The position numbers and the translations under genes were made by a program. The notes under the pieces were generated by a model, which was not told the DNA's origin, did no database searches, and was given only the letters and a program-made list of their open reading frames with translations. From Pedinophyceae sp. YPF-701 (lineage: Eukaryota; Chlorophyta; Pedinophyceae), in contig CAJZHL010000013.1 of NCBI GenBank assembly GCA_916048055.1, positions 124,001-188,000 of the forward strand: a DNA stretch of 64,000 bases. Direction: 5' to 3'. This document shows, piece after piece, positions 12,303-24,245 of the stretch (within the stretch, counting starts at the first letter, position 1; every line of letters starts with the position of its first letter).

Positions 12303-13427
12303 CTAGGGGGACCGGGCCCCTCCCTCGACCGTCCGCAGGACACCGTCCCGCGCCTTGTCGATCACCTTTCTCCACTCGGCCAACTCCAGGACGGGCAGCG
12401 CGGTGCGCGAGCCAGGGCCCGTGTCCTCGATCTCGCTGTACTCCCCACACCGGGGCCGGTCCTGCGGGAACGCGGTCCGGCGCAAGGTGGGCACAACCTC
12501 GCGGCGGCATGCGGCGCAATCACTGGCGCAGCATTGCCGAGCCCGGGCAGGCGGGCCCGCACCTCCTTCCACACCCCGTCGTAGCGCTTGTTCTCCGACA
12601 TGAAGTAGAACGTCCCGGGCCCCTCGCGCTGGTCGTTCGACCACGTGCCCTCGAAGATGTCGCCGTTGGCCAGCGCAAGGGTGCCGCGCCCGTGCCGCTT
12701 GTCGTTGTCCCACCAGCCCTCGTAGATGTCGCCCCCGAAGCCGTCTGCCCGCCCGCCGTAGGTCTGCTTGCCCTTGCCGTGCCTCATCCCGTTCTGGAAC
12801 TCGCCCTGGTAGACGTCGCCGTCCTCGCTGAAGAGCACACCCTCGCCGTGCGGCAGATCTGAGGCCCAAACGCCGTTGTACCGGACCTTGTACCTGCGGC
12901 GCGACGTTCAGAACGCGGCGAGGGCGTCGCGCGCGCTGGACGCCCCCCGCTGAAGCGGCCCCAGGTCGAAGAGGAGCGACGCTGCCTGCGCGCGGCGCAC
13001 CTGCCGTTGTCGTACACCCAGTACACGCCCAGGCCGGACCGGAAATCCTCTTCCCAGTCACCCTCGTACTTGTCTGCATTCCTGTACACCATCGTGCCCT
13101 TCCCATGCTTCTTGTTCCCGACCCACTCGCCGCGATACTGCTCGCCTGCATGTGCCAACGCGCGTGGACTTCCCGCGTAACGCGCCCGCCACGACCCATG
13201 TGCGTCTCCTGACGCACGGATGTGTCGTCTCCGGTCTCGCGAGGCGCGTCGGGCGGCCGTGCACGTCCCGGCGCAGCGCGGTGTCCAGCCCAGCATGCGG
13301 AGAGCACGCAGCTGCTCTCACCTGAAACCCAGAACACGGTCTTTCGCGGCCCGTGCTTATTCGCCTTCTCGTCCCATGTCTTCCAGAGCTGAGTGGTCTG
13401 CCCGAGGGGGGCGCCGGTGCTCGACAT
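12303..13427 (-). CDS. MORN3: MORN repeat-containing protein 3
   Basis: Four exons (13427-13322, 13145-13001, 12893-12563, 12461-12303) sum to 246 residues, the size of animal MORN3. The N-terminus (LWKTWDEKANKHGPRKTVFW) matches the conserved LWxxWDxKAxxxG start of MORN3. About six MORN units follow, for example YRGEWVGNKKHGKGTMVY, YEGDWEEDFRSGLGVYWV, YQGEFQNGMRHGKGKQTY, YEGWWDNDKRHGRGTLAL and FEGTWSNDQREGPGTFYF. The C-terminal helix containing ELAEWRKVIDKARDGVL aligns with the MORN3 tail. MORN3 is found in ciliated organisms and is linked to axoneme and sperm flagellum biology. All introns are GT-AG with GTGAGA or GTGCG donors and close in frame. Confidence 0.9.
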   Translation of the reverse strand: MSSTGAPLGQTTQLWKTWDEKANKHGPRKTVFWVSGESSCVLSACWAGHRAAPGRARPPDAPRETGDDTSVRQETHMGRGGRVTREVHARWHMQASSIAASGSGTRSMGRARWCTGMQTSTRVTGKRISGPAWACTGCTTTAGAPRAGSVAPLRPGAASAGGVQRARRPRRVLNVAPQVQGPVQRRLGLRSAARRGCALQRGRRRLPGRVPERDEARQGQADLRRAGRRLRGRHLRGLVGQRQAARARHPCAGQRRHLRGHVVERPARGARDVLLHVGEQALRRGVEGGAGPPARARQCCASDCAACRREVVPTLRRTAFPQDRPRCGEYSEIEDTGPGSRTALPVLELAEWRKVIDKARDGVLRTVEGGARSP

Positions 13428-14292
13428 CGCCCACCTGCCCCGTTGCAGTTCACAGTGTCACGCTGCGCACTCCCAGCGACCTTTTCAGCGTACCGATTCT
13501 CCTCGAAATGTCTCTAGGAATGTACGGACCCGGGGAGGCCGCAGAGCCCGCAAGCCAGGAGCGCCGGGGTGCACTGCAGTGAGAGAATGTGACCTGGACG
13601 CGAAATGCGCGGTCTGGAAGAACGGCAACACCGTGATTGGGGGTCGGTTGGAACAACGTGGTGTGTGAGATTGTCGACAGCGCGCGAGGAGCGACGCAAC
13701 AGTTCGGAGCAGGCAGGAGGGGGGGTCACCGTGCGGAACCCCCCCTGGGCCATCGAAGTTCAACGCCGCTTTGACGGTTGAAGTGGTCACCGACTGGGTT
13801 GAGTCCGAGGCACCGGGCCGAGCAGCGGCCCGAGGATCGTAATGGACCGCCTCGATGCGTGACCCGCCCCATCAAAGAAAGTAGTGAGGTCGCACTGATG
13901 CCTTTGTTCGCGGACAAACACGTTGACAGCGCTGGACTCGACCTGGACGCGTCGGGCGCGCAGTCGCTGCTGCGCATCGAGGCTTCCGAGGCTGCGTCAT
14001 CGAGACGGCTCCCACGCAGGCACCGACGGAAGCTGCGCCCACTGGGACGGGCACCCTCCCCGCCCCCGCCTTCGCACACACCGCCCGGACCGACGAGTTT
14101 GCCTTCGCGCGCACATGCGGCGTCAAACACTTGCCGTCGCGCACGATGTGCCGTCGGCAGGACCACCGCCTGAGCAAGTGGAGACACCGCGCCAGTGCAC
14201 GAGAGGAGCCCCGTCCCGATGGCCTGACACACACGACTCACAGGGTGCCCGGGCGGGCCTGTCACGACGCCCCCGTCGCCTCCCCTACCCCT
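13428..14292. other. Intergenic region, MORN3 promoter and PurL 3' side
   Basis: About 865 bases between the MORN3 start and the PurL stop. Several open frames cross it, none with recognisable protein features or convincing splice sites. I see no repeat or RNA gene here. Confidence 0.4.
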
Positions 14293-17200
14293 TCAGTCGG
14301 TGGACTCGAGGAAGGCGCGGGCGTTCTGGAACAGCTTGAGCCAGGGGCCCGGGCCGTCCTTGTCGTACCCCTCGGGTGCCCACGGGAGCTGCCAGCCCTG
14401 GAAGCAGCGCTCCGGGTGCGGCATCATCGCGAGGTGGCGGCCGTCCTTGGAGCACAGCGCCGCGATGCCCTCGGGCGACCCGTTGGGGCAGAAGGGGTAG
14501 GCCTCCGTGATGCTGCCCGCGGCGTCGACGTAGCGCACGGGCGCCTGCTGGCCGGCGAGGATGTCGTCCTTGACTGCGGCGTCGGGGAAGTGCGCCTTGC
14601 CCTCGCCGTGCGCGACCCAGATGCCCATGGTGCTGCCGGCCATGTCCTTGAGCATCACGGCGGGCGAGTCCAGGACGGTGACCTGCGACCAGCGCGACTC
14701 GAAGCGCCCGGACGTGTTGTGGATGAACCGCGGCTGCACGTCGTCGCCCAGCACGTCGCCCCCCGCGCCCGGCACCCAGCCCAGGAGCGCCATCAGCTGG
14801 CACCCGTTGCAGATGCCCAGCGAGAACGTGTCCGAGCGGGCGTAGAAGCTCCGGAACTGCTCCTGGATGCGCGCGTTGAAGCGGATCCCCGACGCCCAGC
14901 CCTTGGCCGAGTCCAGCACGTCCGCGTACGAGAACCCGCCCACAAAGATGATGCCGCGGAAGTCGCCCAGGTCCACCGCGCCGGCGTCCAGGTCGCTCAT
15001 CGTCACGTCCCATGGCTCCATGCCTGCGGTGGACGACGCCGCGCGCGCAGGACGGTCAGCGCATCCGGCGGCCCGCGACGCCGCATGTGTCGGGAGGGGC
15101 AGGGTCTCACCAGCCGCGTGCACGACGGCCGCCATCTCGCGGTCGCCGTTCGAGCCCTCCTCGCGCAGGATCGCAACCTTGTACTTGGACGCGTCCGTCA
15201 GCTTCTCCGGCGGGGTGAACGCGGGCTTGTACGACAGCTCCCACTTGGGCGCCGTCCGCGACTTCTGGACGGCCTCCTCGGCGTCCACGCACGCCTCCGC
15301 GCACTGCGCACGGCAACGGGAGGAGATGGCACGTGAGGGGAAGGGTCAGGTGGGGCGCCGCGGCGGTGTGCGTGCGCGGGTGGCTGCATGCGTGCGCACC
15401 TGGAGGCGCTCGAGCTGGAAGGCAGTCTCCTCCCAGGTCGCGCGCAGGTCCAGCATGCTCTGCTCGATGCAGGCGTTGCCGTCGACGGAGACCTTGACCT
15501 GCTTGTCCGCGCTGGTCGTGCCGACGACCGAGGCACCCACGCCAGCCCCCTTGAAGGCAGACACGACGCCCGAGGCCCTCGACTCCTCGACCTCCAGCAG
15601 CAAACCGACCTCCTCGGCGAACAGGGCCGCGAGGGCACCCATCTTGGCGTCGGCGTCGTTGCTGGGCGAGGGCACGTCGACGGTCAGCCCGCAGTCGCCC
15701 GCGAAGGCCATCTCCAGCGCAGCCACGACAAGACCACCTGCGACGAGCAGCGGCACGGCAGTGAACACAGTGAGGACGCTCCGGCGCGGCAGCAGCGCGA
15801 GCCGGTAGTCGCGGGCGCACTGACGCGGACGCACCGTCGGAGATGTCGTGCCCCGAGAGCACCTCGCCCCTGTTGACCAAGTCCTGGATGGTGTTGAACG
15901 CGGCCTTGAGCTTGCTGATCTCAACGTCAGGCACCTCCGCGCCCGCCTGGTTGTACACATGGGCCAGGGCCGACCCTCCCAGGCGCTTCCGCCCGTCTCC
16001 CAGGTCGACGTGCACCAGCGCGCTGCCCGCCTTCTTGATGTCAGGCGTCACCTTCTTCGTGATGTCCGGGCACGGCGCGTACGCCGAGACCACCAGCTGC
16101 CCCGGCGCCTTGACAGTCTCGCCGCCCGCGGAGGCAGCCATGGACAGCGAGTCCTTCCCGCCGTCGCACGCCACTCCCATCTCCACCATCGCGTCGCGCA
16201 GGGCCTCGGCCGTCATGTACATCTGCATGCCCTCGCTGTCCATCTTCGCAGCGTGCATCCAGTTCACGGAGGCCCTGCATTGCGCAGCGAGCGACCAGGC
16301 GCACGTCAAGCAAGGTATTCATGCGCCGCGCATGGAGATGGAGACAGCTGTTCCGGGAGGTCTCACCTGACGTCCTGCAGCTGCGTGATCTTCGCGAAGC
16401 ACATGTTGGTCAGGGCCTCGGCGAGGGCCAGGCGCGCCATCGCGGCGGGGTCCACCAGGCCCTTCATGGGTTGCTCCCCGATCGAGGTGACCAGGCCGGT
16501 CTTGTCCTGGTGCGTTTGGGCCATGAGCGCGTAGTCCGCGAGGGGCAGCTGCAGCGGGCCGACGCACTGCTGCTGCGCGACCAGCCCCGTGACCGACCGG
16601 TCCACCTTGGTGGTCAGGAACCGCTTCGAGCACACGTCCACCAGGCGCAGCACGCGCGGCAGCGCCTCCTGCACCGCCGCGTCGATCTCCAGCTCCTTCT
16701 TCGGGGCCTGCGGACAGGGGACGCCGGGTGAGGGTGTTGGGGGCAAGAACTGCGGGGCCGCGGAGCAGTGAGGGCGCAGGGCGGTGGTCGGCGCACCTCG
16801 AACTTCTTGAAGTGGAAGTCCTTGGGTGGCATGTCGCCGAGGACCTTCTGCAGGTCGAGGTCCACGGGCACGGGCTCCCCCTCCTTGCGCTGCTCGTCCT
16901 TGATGACCACGCGCCCCGACCCGTCGATGCGCCCAATGACCTGCATGTTGGCGCGCTCGCGGTCGCAGATGGCCCGCAGCTTGGCTTCGTCCTCCGGTTT
17001 CACGAGCAGGCAGTCGTTCTCCTGGTACTCGGCGCCCCAAATCTCCAGCACACTCATGGTCTCGTCCCCGACCTTGACGGCGCGGATGTCGATCTCCGCG
17101 CCCAGCGGGTAGATGATCTCCTTCACGACGTTGCAGTTGCCGCCCGCACCCTGGTCGTGGATCTGCACGAGCGGGTTCTGCGACCCCATCTCCACGCAGG

Positions 17201-19575
17201 CCCGCACCACGCGCCACAGCTTCTGCGACATCTCCGCGTCGCCGCGCTGCACGGCGTTGAAGTCCAGCTCCGCGTCGAGCTCGCCCGACGCCACGGACGA
17301 CGCCGCGCCGCCGCCCATGCCGATGCGGTACGCAGGCCCGCCGATCTTCACCACCAGCATCCCCACCTGGCCCTCGTCCTTGTTGTGGTGCTCCCTGCGG
17401 TGCGGCGGCGGGCGGCGGACGGTGGAACGCGCGAACGCAGCGCAGGCGCAGCGACGCCCTCGTCGCGGAACCCTCGCGTGCCGGCGCGGCAGTGCGACGC
17501 GCACCTGTCGATTTGGCCCACGCCGCCAGAGAACATGATCGGCTTGATCCACTCGCGACGCTCGCCGTTCGGGAGGCGCATGCCGCACGCGCGCGTGTAC
17601 CCCGCGATGAGGGGCTCCCCGAACTTGTTGCCGTAGTCCGACGCGCCGTTTGACGCGTCGATCATGATCTGCAGCGGCGAGGCCAGTGTGTCGGGGTACT
17701 GGAAGTTGGTGTCCTCCCACGGCTGCGTGTACCCGTCGATGCGCATGTTGCCGACGCAGTACCCGGCGGTCGCGGCGCCCATGATGGAGCCCTTCCCGGT
17801 GGCGTGCGTGTCGCGGATACGCCCACCCGCGCCCGTCTCGGCCCCGGGGTACGGCGCGACCGCGCACGGGAAGTTGTGGGTCTCGGCCGTCAGGAGCAGG
17901 TCCCAGGTGCGCTTCCTGCACGCGATTTCCAGCGGCGGGGCGCTGAGCGGGGGAGGCACCAGGGGGCACGCCTCGATGCCGACATGGCCAGGGGGCACTC
18001 ACGTCACTTGCAGCTTGCTGGGCTGTCCCGGCGCGGTGGGGAGCAGCGGGCTGACGTCGAACCCCTTGATCGCGGAGGAGTTGTCTTTGAACGCGACCAC
18101 GGAGTTGTTGGGGTTGATCTCGTAGGGTTCCTTGACCAGCTGGAAGAGCGTCTTGGGGAGCTTGGTGCCGTCCTCGAGGTACAGGTTGCCGCCGAAGAAC
18201 CAGTGCCGGCAGTGCTCGCTGTTGGACTGCGCGATGTCGAACAGCTCCACGTTCGTGGGGTTGCGCTTGAACCCGTTGACAAACATGTCAATGTAGTACG
18301 AGTAGTCCCGCTCGTCGAACGCCAGACCCTGCGAACGTGCGTCGCACGGCGGGCACACGTGATGGTCGCGCACAGGTGCGCGCGGGGCCCGGCGGCGCGC
18401 GTCACGCGTGTCCCGCGGGGCGCTGCGCACCATCTTCTTGTCAATGGCCTCGAGGGCCGCGCGGCCGCCGCCGATGAGGTCGACCTCGAACACCGGCTCC
18501 GGCTCCTTGTCGACCTTGAACGACGGTAGCGGCTCCGGGTACACCTGCTCGGTCATGCGGTCGTGCACCATCGCCGCGAAGGCGTCGAGGTGGCTGGCGG
18601 CCAGGGGGGACGCGCTCGAGAGGAGGTAGCGGCGGGACACCTCCACGCGTGTGACCTTCTCGAGCCCGCAGCTCTTGCAGATGCTGCCGGCGTTCGCGGA
18701 CCACGCCGTCGAGAAGTTCATGCGGGGCCCCACCTCGACCACGGCACCCTGCACGACGCGCAGTGAGGTTGGCACGGCGCTGGGCGACGGTGGTCCGGCG
18801 ACGCGCAGGTCCGGGGCGGGCGTGGGCGGGACGGTGCGCACCTTGTCCGGAGTCATGGCCGTCTCGGCGCGCAGCATCTCGGGCTGGTACGTCTCGCGGA
18901 GGAGCCACGCCAGCGTGGAGGCCTCCTGGTCGCTCAGCGGGGCGGCCAGCTCCACGTTGTAGCAGAGCTCCATGTCGATGTCTGCAGCGGCAGGGTCGAC
19001 GGCGGACGCGCGAGGTCGTCGGCTGTCGCAGGTGTCGGGGCGCTCAGGGGCGAGCTGTCCCGTGCGCTCGACGTGACAGGTGCAATGGGGATGATGCGCC
19101 GGCACGCGGTGAATTGGCACGGGGAACGCTCTCGCAGGCATTAGACAGGACTGCCCCCACATGACGAAGGATCCTCTGGAAGCCTGCTTGCACATGCAGG
19201 GTTGCCGTTGGCATGGTCAAAGGTACGTCGCATGGCGCAGCGCTCACCCGTGACCTCAGGCAGCCGCTTCTGCACCTTGTGCAGCAGGGTGACGGCCTCC
19301 GCCTCGCCGAGCCCGGGCCGCCGGTACAGCTGCACCACTTCCTTGGGCTGCTTGAGTGCATCCTCCACAGTGGCTGCTCCCGCCAGGGCCGCGGACGCGA
19401 CGGAGCCTCGGCCCGAAACACGGTTGACGCGGTGCGGGAATGGAGCAAGCGGCCGCTGCCCGGACGCGCCGGGGCGGATCTCTGCAGAGCCGCGCCCGCG
19501 GAGCCTGCAGAGCACAGTGGTGCTGGGCCTGCGCTTGGCCTCTCGCACAGTGCGCGCGGCACCTCCGGCACGCAT
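14293..19575 (-). CDS. PURL: Phosphoribosylformylglycinamidine synthase (FGAM synthase)
   Basis: Catalyses step 4 of de novo purine synthesis: FGAR + glutamine + ATP to FGAM. Eleven exons (19575-19248, 18981-18842, 18748-18431, 18328-18003, 17915-17505, 17394-16797, 16707-16367, 16274-15835, 15737-15400, 15303-15111, 15023-14293) sum to 1387 residues, close to the usual ~1340. Seen in order: N-terminal domain (YRRPGLGEAEAVTLL, VEVGPRMNFSTAWS); synthase halves (FVNGFKRNPTNVELFDIAQS, LLTAETHNFPCAVAPYPGAE, SNGASDYGNKFGEPL, WIKPIMFSGGVGQID, HDQGAGGNCNVVKE, GHDISDG joined to GLVVAALEMAF); and a class I glutamine amidotransferase with nucleophile in GICNGCQLMALLG and the His/Glu motif MMPHPERCFQG. 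The first ~70 residues are Arg/Ala/Ser-rich, suggesting an organelle transit peptide. An in-frame Met at 19878 is an alternative start. Most donors are GTGCG. Confidence 0.95.
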
Positions 19576-21281
19576 CTGCTGTCGAATTTGGTCGATAAGA
19601 GAGACCGCGTTGCTGTGGAGGGGCCCGGTACTGCGCCGAGGGCAGGCCACTGGCCACGTAAAGTGCACAACTGTTGGTCGAACCGCTCCACGACGTCCAG
19701 CACAGCAGGTTCGCTCAATTGGATGCCGGCGGCGACATGCGCGTCTAGAAGTGGGTTCGGTAAATATGCGGTTGGGCGCAGGAAAGCCATGATAGGGGAG
19801 AGACAGCCCCCCTGGCGGCTCTGAGGATGCAACTTCCCCGGCAACTTGCGAAAACGCCCGCAGCGGAGCACCGTTCATCGACTATCAGCCTTTCTCCAGC
19901 TAGCACATGAAGCCGTGGCGTCGGGTAGCCGTTGCCGTGGCCTACCTGTCGATCCCGCGCGCAGTTCGCCCGGCCTTGGGCCGCGCAGGCAGCCGCCCGC
20001 CGACCCACACAGGCGCCCGCTGAAGCATCATGCTGCAGGCGCACCCCGATCACAGGCGTGCCATGTGTCGCGCCGCGGGGAGGGGCGCGCGCAATGTCCA
20101 CCCCGCGAGGCTTCATTCCGCCCTGGGGGCCCCTGGGGGGAATGCTCCTGCAACCGTCCTGACACGTCGTCAGTACAGAGGTGTGCAGGCGTTGCCGCCG
20201 CACACGCCGCAGTCACGGCAGGCGCCCCCACAGCTGCGCGCGCCGAGCGCACGCACCGCGGCGGGCCATCGGGACCTGCAAGTGGCACGACAAGTGAGTG
20301 GCACGACAGTGGTGAAGAAACGAATCACATTGTGGCAGCGCGGCGACGGGAATCGCCGCGCTTCTTGAAGCAATGCATAGCAGGTGTCTTCGCGAGCATT
20401 CGTGCCCCCCGCACAACGCCCCCAACCCCCGCGTGCCACGGTGCCGCAAAAACGAACCTTGAATTGACCCGCTGCACGGTTGCTTCCCTGACGGCGCTGG
20501 CCAGCGCCGCTGGGGCCGCGGCGGGCATTCGAAGCGACTGCGGCGAGCATCGGGCGCGCGACAAGCTCTGGCTGGGCTGCTCAGGACGTGGGGAGGTGGA
20601 AGGTGGGATCCGGAGGAGCCCCTGAGCTGCTCGTGTGCACTTGCAGCGCGGTGGGGGTGGGGGTGTGGGGCCGAAGGCGGCGTCGGGGCGGGCGGGGGCA
20701 ATTGAGGGGCAGACACGTTTCAGGTGTTGCCGCGAGGGGCACACATCTCCGCAGTGCTCCGGTGCATTACGGCGCGGGGGGCGCAGCTGGCGGACCCGCC
20801 GGGTCGGTCGGTCCATGTTGACAGTCGTGCGGGCCGTCCTGTGCGGGCCGCTGCGAAGCTCCGTTTGCAGCACAGTTGAAAGCTGCAAGAGCCATCCCTG
20901 CGCGTGCGAAGGCGCCCGTGGTCGCATCTGCCGAACCAGCCCACGCGGGCCCCTCCACAGCCGGCAGCTGCGCAGCGTGGCTGTGGCACGCGGCGTCTTG
21001 GCATGGCCCTGCGAGTCGGTCGGACGTTGCGCAGAGACCGTCGAGTGCTGCTCTCCCGCCGGTTCGCGCATGCCACGGGCGGAGCTCAAGTAGCACGAAA
21101 ACGAACCTGCTGCTGGCCCACACGGCGCGATTTGCCGAACTTCGAGCGGCGTGGCGGCCGGGGCGTCTCTTTGCCCGCACTGCGTCGAGTCGTGGTTGTG
21201 CAGGTGCGAGCATGCCTTCGCTGGACCGCCGGTGCTGTCAGGACACGTATGCGCCTGCATTGCAGCGTGTCACTCGAGAAG
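19576..21281. other. Intergenic region with no supported gene
   Basis: About 1.7 kb between the PurL start and the bZIP stop. A 311-codon minus-strand frame (21260-20325) and shorter frames on both strands exist, but their Arg/Pro/Ala/Ser-rich composition is what GC-rich noncoding DNA produces, and I recognise no domain. A short G-rich run lies near 20640-20700. Confidence 0.4.
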
Positions 21282-22383
21282 TCAGGGGCGTCGCGGCAGG
21301 ACCTGCTCCCGCAAGGGCCTGTGACAGGTGTGGGCGCGAGGGGGTGCGCGGGTGCGTCGTCGATGTGGGCTCACCAGCCCGTGACAGGTGGTTGGGACGA
21401 ACGCATGGGTTCCGCCGTGCTGAGGCGTCGGAACGTGGTGACGATGCCCGCAGCATTCGCCGGGACCGACGACGGTGAAGTTGTATGGAACCTGCGTCCA
21501 TTTGGCGGACGGTGTTTTGTTTTGTTTCAGTGGCGCGACCGTGCACCACGTCACCATACGACTAGAGGTCAGCGCCGCGCGATCGAGGCACGGAGCGGTC
21601 GCCTCAGCTGCGTTCGCTGCTAACCGCACCTGCAATGAAGACTGCACAAAATGTTGGATGGAGGTGCTAGCACCGCCTGCAGTGAGCATTTGCAGCTGCT
21701 CCTTTAGCCGCTCGTTCTCTTCACGCAGAGCACTCACTTCCTCCTCGAGTCCTGCAACGCCGGGAAGGGGGTTGAGATCTACAGGGGGGGTGTTGGTGGT
21801 GCGCCTTCCCCGCTCCACCGGCGCGCGACGGCGCAGGCTGCTCACCTGACACGTACGCTTTCCTCCGCGCGCGGTAGTTCCTCACGGCGACACGGTTCCG
21901 CGTCCGCTCGTCCGGCTCATCTCCATCATCTGCTTCCCCCTTGCTGACTTCCGCAGCACTGCGCTTGCGACCCTGCGGTGTGTGTGTGGGCGGGTGCAGC
22001 CGCCTCACATGACGCCCCCCCGTTCCGTCCGGCGGCGTGCCTTCGCTCGAAGGGCTTGTCAAGCAACAATCGTGCTGTGTAGTGCGAGCATGGGGGGTCA
22101 CCTTGCTCGGAGTCGCCGCCGCACCACGCGTCGCCTTCTTGCGTGTCGCGGGAACGTGGATGCGCACGTGCTCGTGGCGACACGCGGCATGTTCGTGCTG
22201 TCCTTGCGTGCCGTTGACTTGACCTTGTGCGCCAGGCTGCTGGTGCTGGTGCATGCAAAGCTCGACGACGTGGCACTGGTCGCTATCACGCGCCACTAGC
22301 CAGTCAGTCAGAGCGTCCTGCGGGCCAAGCGCGGCGGTTCTCTCCGGTTCACCCCTTCGCTCAGCAGCAGAGCACGTCGGCAC
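21282..22383 (-). CDS. bZIP transcription factor
   Basis: The basic region ERTRNRVAVRNYRARRKA ends an exon at 21846 (AG|GTGAGC). The next exon (21751-21630) supplies the zipper. The join gives AYVSG-LEEEVSALREENERLKEQL, which satisfies the bZIP rule N-x7-R/K-x9-L exactly, with Leu or Val at heptad positions. This proves the 21845-21752 intron. A third exon (21491-21375) encodes a Cys/His-containing tail (FTVVGPGECCGHRHH), and the stop is near 21282. Upstream, the open frame to a Met at 22383 is His/Gln-rich (CMHQHQQPGAQGQ); an intron with donor GTGACC near 22100 and acceptor CCGCAG just before GRKRSAAEVSKG is likely. The protein should bind DNA as a dimer in the nucleus. Target genes cannot be inferred. 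Confidence 0.82.
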
Positions 22384-23441
22384 TGCGTCGCACGATCCGG
22401 GTGGAGCAGCGCCTCACCATCGACTGTTCGTCGAGGATATCTGCTCGAAAGCAAGGGTCGCACTCCATATGCGACACGGCCTTGGAGAACGTCTGCTCCA
22501 GGTCCGTGGGGCCGCCCCCTGCCGCTTGGTCCCGCAGTCCCTCCCCATCACCTGCGCAGAGGGGCGGTCGCTGAGCAAGTCAGCGGGCGCCGCGGCGATG
22601 ATGACCTCACAGCAGTACCGTGCTGAGTATGAAGGCACGTACCACCGTCCCCATCGGGCATGGCGCTGCAGCCTGGACACCTTCAGTGCGCCAGAGAGAG
22701 GGCGTCACGATCGCTTCGTGCACACCGCCCCCCTCGGATGACTGAAGTGTCCACCGAGCATGATACCGCACACGTTTCAAGCCACCGGCGCTCGCAGCGA
22801 GTGACGCAGTAGGCTGAGAGGAGGTATGTCGACAGGTATAAACCTGCTGTCGCGGCCGTACAGGCCGCTCCGAGGCCACCATCGAGCTCTTTGTCGACAG
22901 TCGCGACGGTCATTCGGCGTCATTGCGGGCGCCAAATCCGTGCAGTGGCCGTGCATGTTGCAAACACCTGTCAAGGGGACCGTGCCAGTCCGAGGGCAAC
23001 AGGGCCAGCCAAGGGGCCGCCGACAGCAACGACAGTGCTGGAGTACCCGCACGGCGCGGCGACGGGCTTGCGGTGCAGGTGGCGATGCTCCAACATCTGC
23101 GGGACAGAAGCATCAGCGCGACCCGCAAAACAGAGGCCCTGACCTCGCAGAGCAAGGCGTGCGCAACGCGATCGTCGATTGCGACGCACGAACAGGGCGG
23201 CAACGGCGGAACGGAGGTCGGCAGCGATTCAAGTCTCACAGTGACCAGCCGTCAGCGGCGCTGTCGTTGGCCTCACGCGTCCGTTCCAGACTTAGGCGTC
23301 CCACTGCCGCTCCGCTGGCGGAGTGCACATCTGCATGGCGACGGAGTGCGCGAAGAAGGCGTGATGTTTGCAGCAGCCAAGGCTTCTTTGATGACGCGAC
23401 GCTTGGCATCTGCGTGACAGCGACGGCCGTGTCGCCGGCCG
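22384..23441. other. Intergenic region, no gene recognised
   Basis: About 1.06 kb between the bZIP start and the NDUFA13 stop. A 362-codon plus-strand frame begins at 22826 and overlaps the 3' exons of NDUFA13 in antisense; it shows no domain and no conserved-looking segment. It is probably the bZIP promoter plus the NDUFA13 3' region. Confidence 0.35.
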
Positions 23442-24245
23442 TCACCATGCAGCACCCACCTTCAGTATTGGGAAGGGCACGATGTATCGCTTCGGGTGCT
23501 TCTCCTCGTACACGTCCTTGCCCACAACCCACCCCGGCGTGCCCTCCATCACCTTCGCCTCCATGCTCAGCCACTCCTTCTCCGCCGCATGCAACCTTCA
23601 TCGCGATCAAGGAGCACAGAGAGCTCGTTCGTTCCCCATGCGCCCGCCACGCGCAGCAAACTACAGCGCAGGCTGGGCCGTCCACGCAAGGAGCGCACGG
23701 ACGGAGGCGTCCAGCGCTCGGAAATCAGTCGCGGCGCCACCGGCCGCGGATCTCCCACGCGCGCGCACCTGCGGTCGTCCTCTGCCTCCAGAACCGGCAA
23801 AACAGCCCTCCTCACTGCCAACAGCTCGTCCTTCTGCCTCCTGCGGACGCAGCGAACGGCACCTGGGTCATCGCGCCGCGAACTTCTTCGGCTCGAGGAC
23901 ACACGCAAGCGTGAGCGGTACGTGTCCAGGCTCGCCTGCGGCGCTCGTGGCTCTTCTTCACGTTGTTCCATCCGTAGGCCATGACGGCCAAGCCACCGAT
24001 GAAGAAGGCAGTGCCGCGGATCCCGCCGCTCGGAATACGCCGTCCGAATCGGATGCTGAAGAACCCTCCAGGCGGCGGCCCATCCTGCTTGACTGGCAGG
24101 TCCTTGACGCTCTGCACATACAGCGCACCACAAACGACCCGTTGCGCCCTGCAGCGTCGAGCCGGACGCCACTTCGGCGCGGTTCCCACATGTCAAGCAC
24201 CGTGTCGGAGACATCAGGGTGTGACGCAGCAGTTTCGCGCGCCAT
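23442..24245 (-). CDS. NDUFA13: NADH dehydrogenase (complex I) subunit NDUFA13 / GRIM-19
   Basis: Four exons (24245-24201, 24111-23936, 23840-23769, 23595-23442) give 148 residues; plant and animal GRIM-19 are about 143-144. The family start SVKDLPVKQDGPPPGGFFSI is clear, followed by FGRRIPSGGIRG, one membrane helix (TAFFIGGLAVMAYGWNNV), the charged helix with ELLAVRRAVLPVLEAEDD, and the tail EKEWLSMEAKVMEGTPGWVV. It is an accessory subunit in the membrane arm of mitochondrial complex I. Intron 2 (23935-23841) must start with GC (CAG|GCGAGC) to keep the frame and conserved helix; intron 3 ends at an AAG acceptor. An alternative Met lies three codons upstream at 24254. Confidence 0.9.

Noticed and set aside
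20325-21260. 311-codon minus-strand open frame
   Set aside because: No domain, no splice support and low-complexity composition; treated as noncoding.
22826-23914. 362-codon plus-strand open frame
   Set aside because: It is antisense to the NDUFA13 exons and shows no recognisable features.
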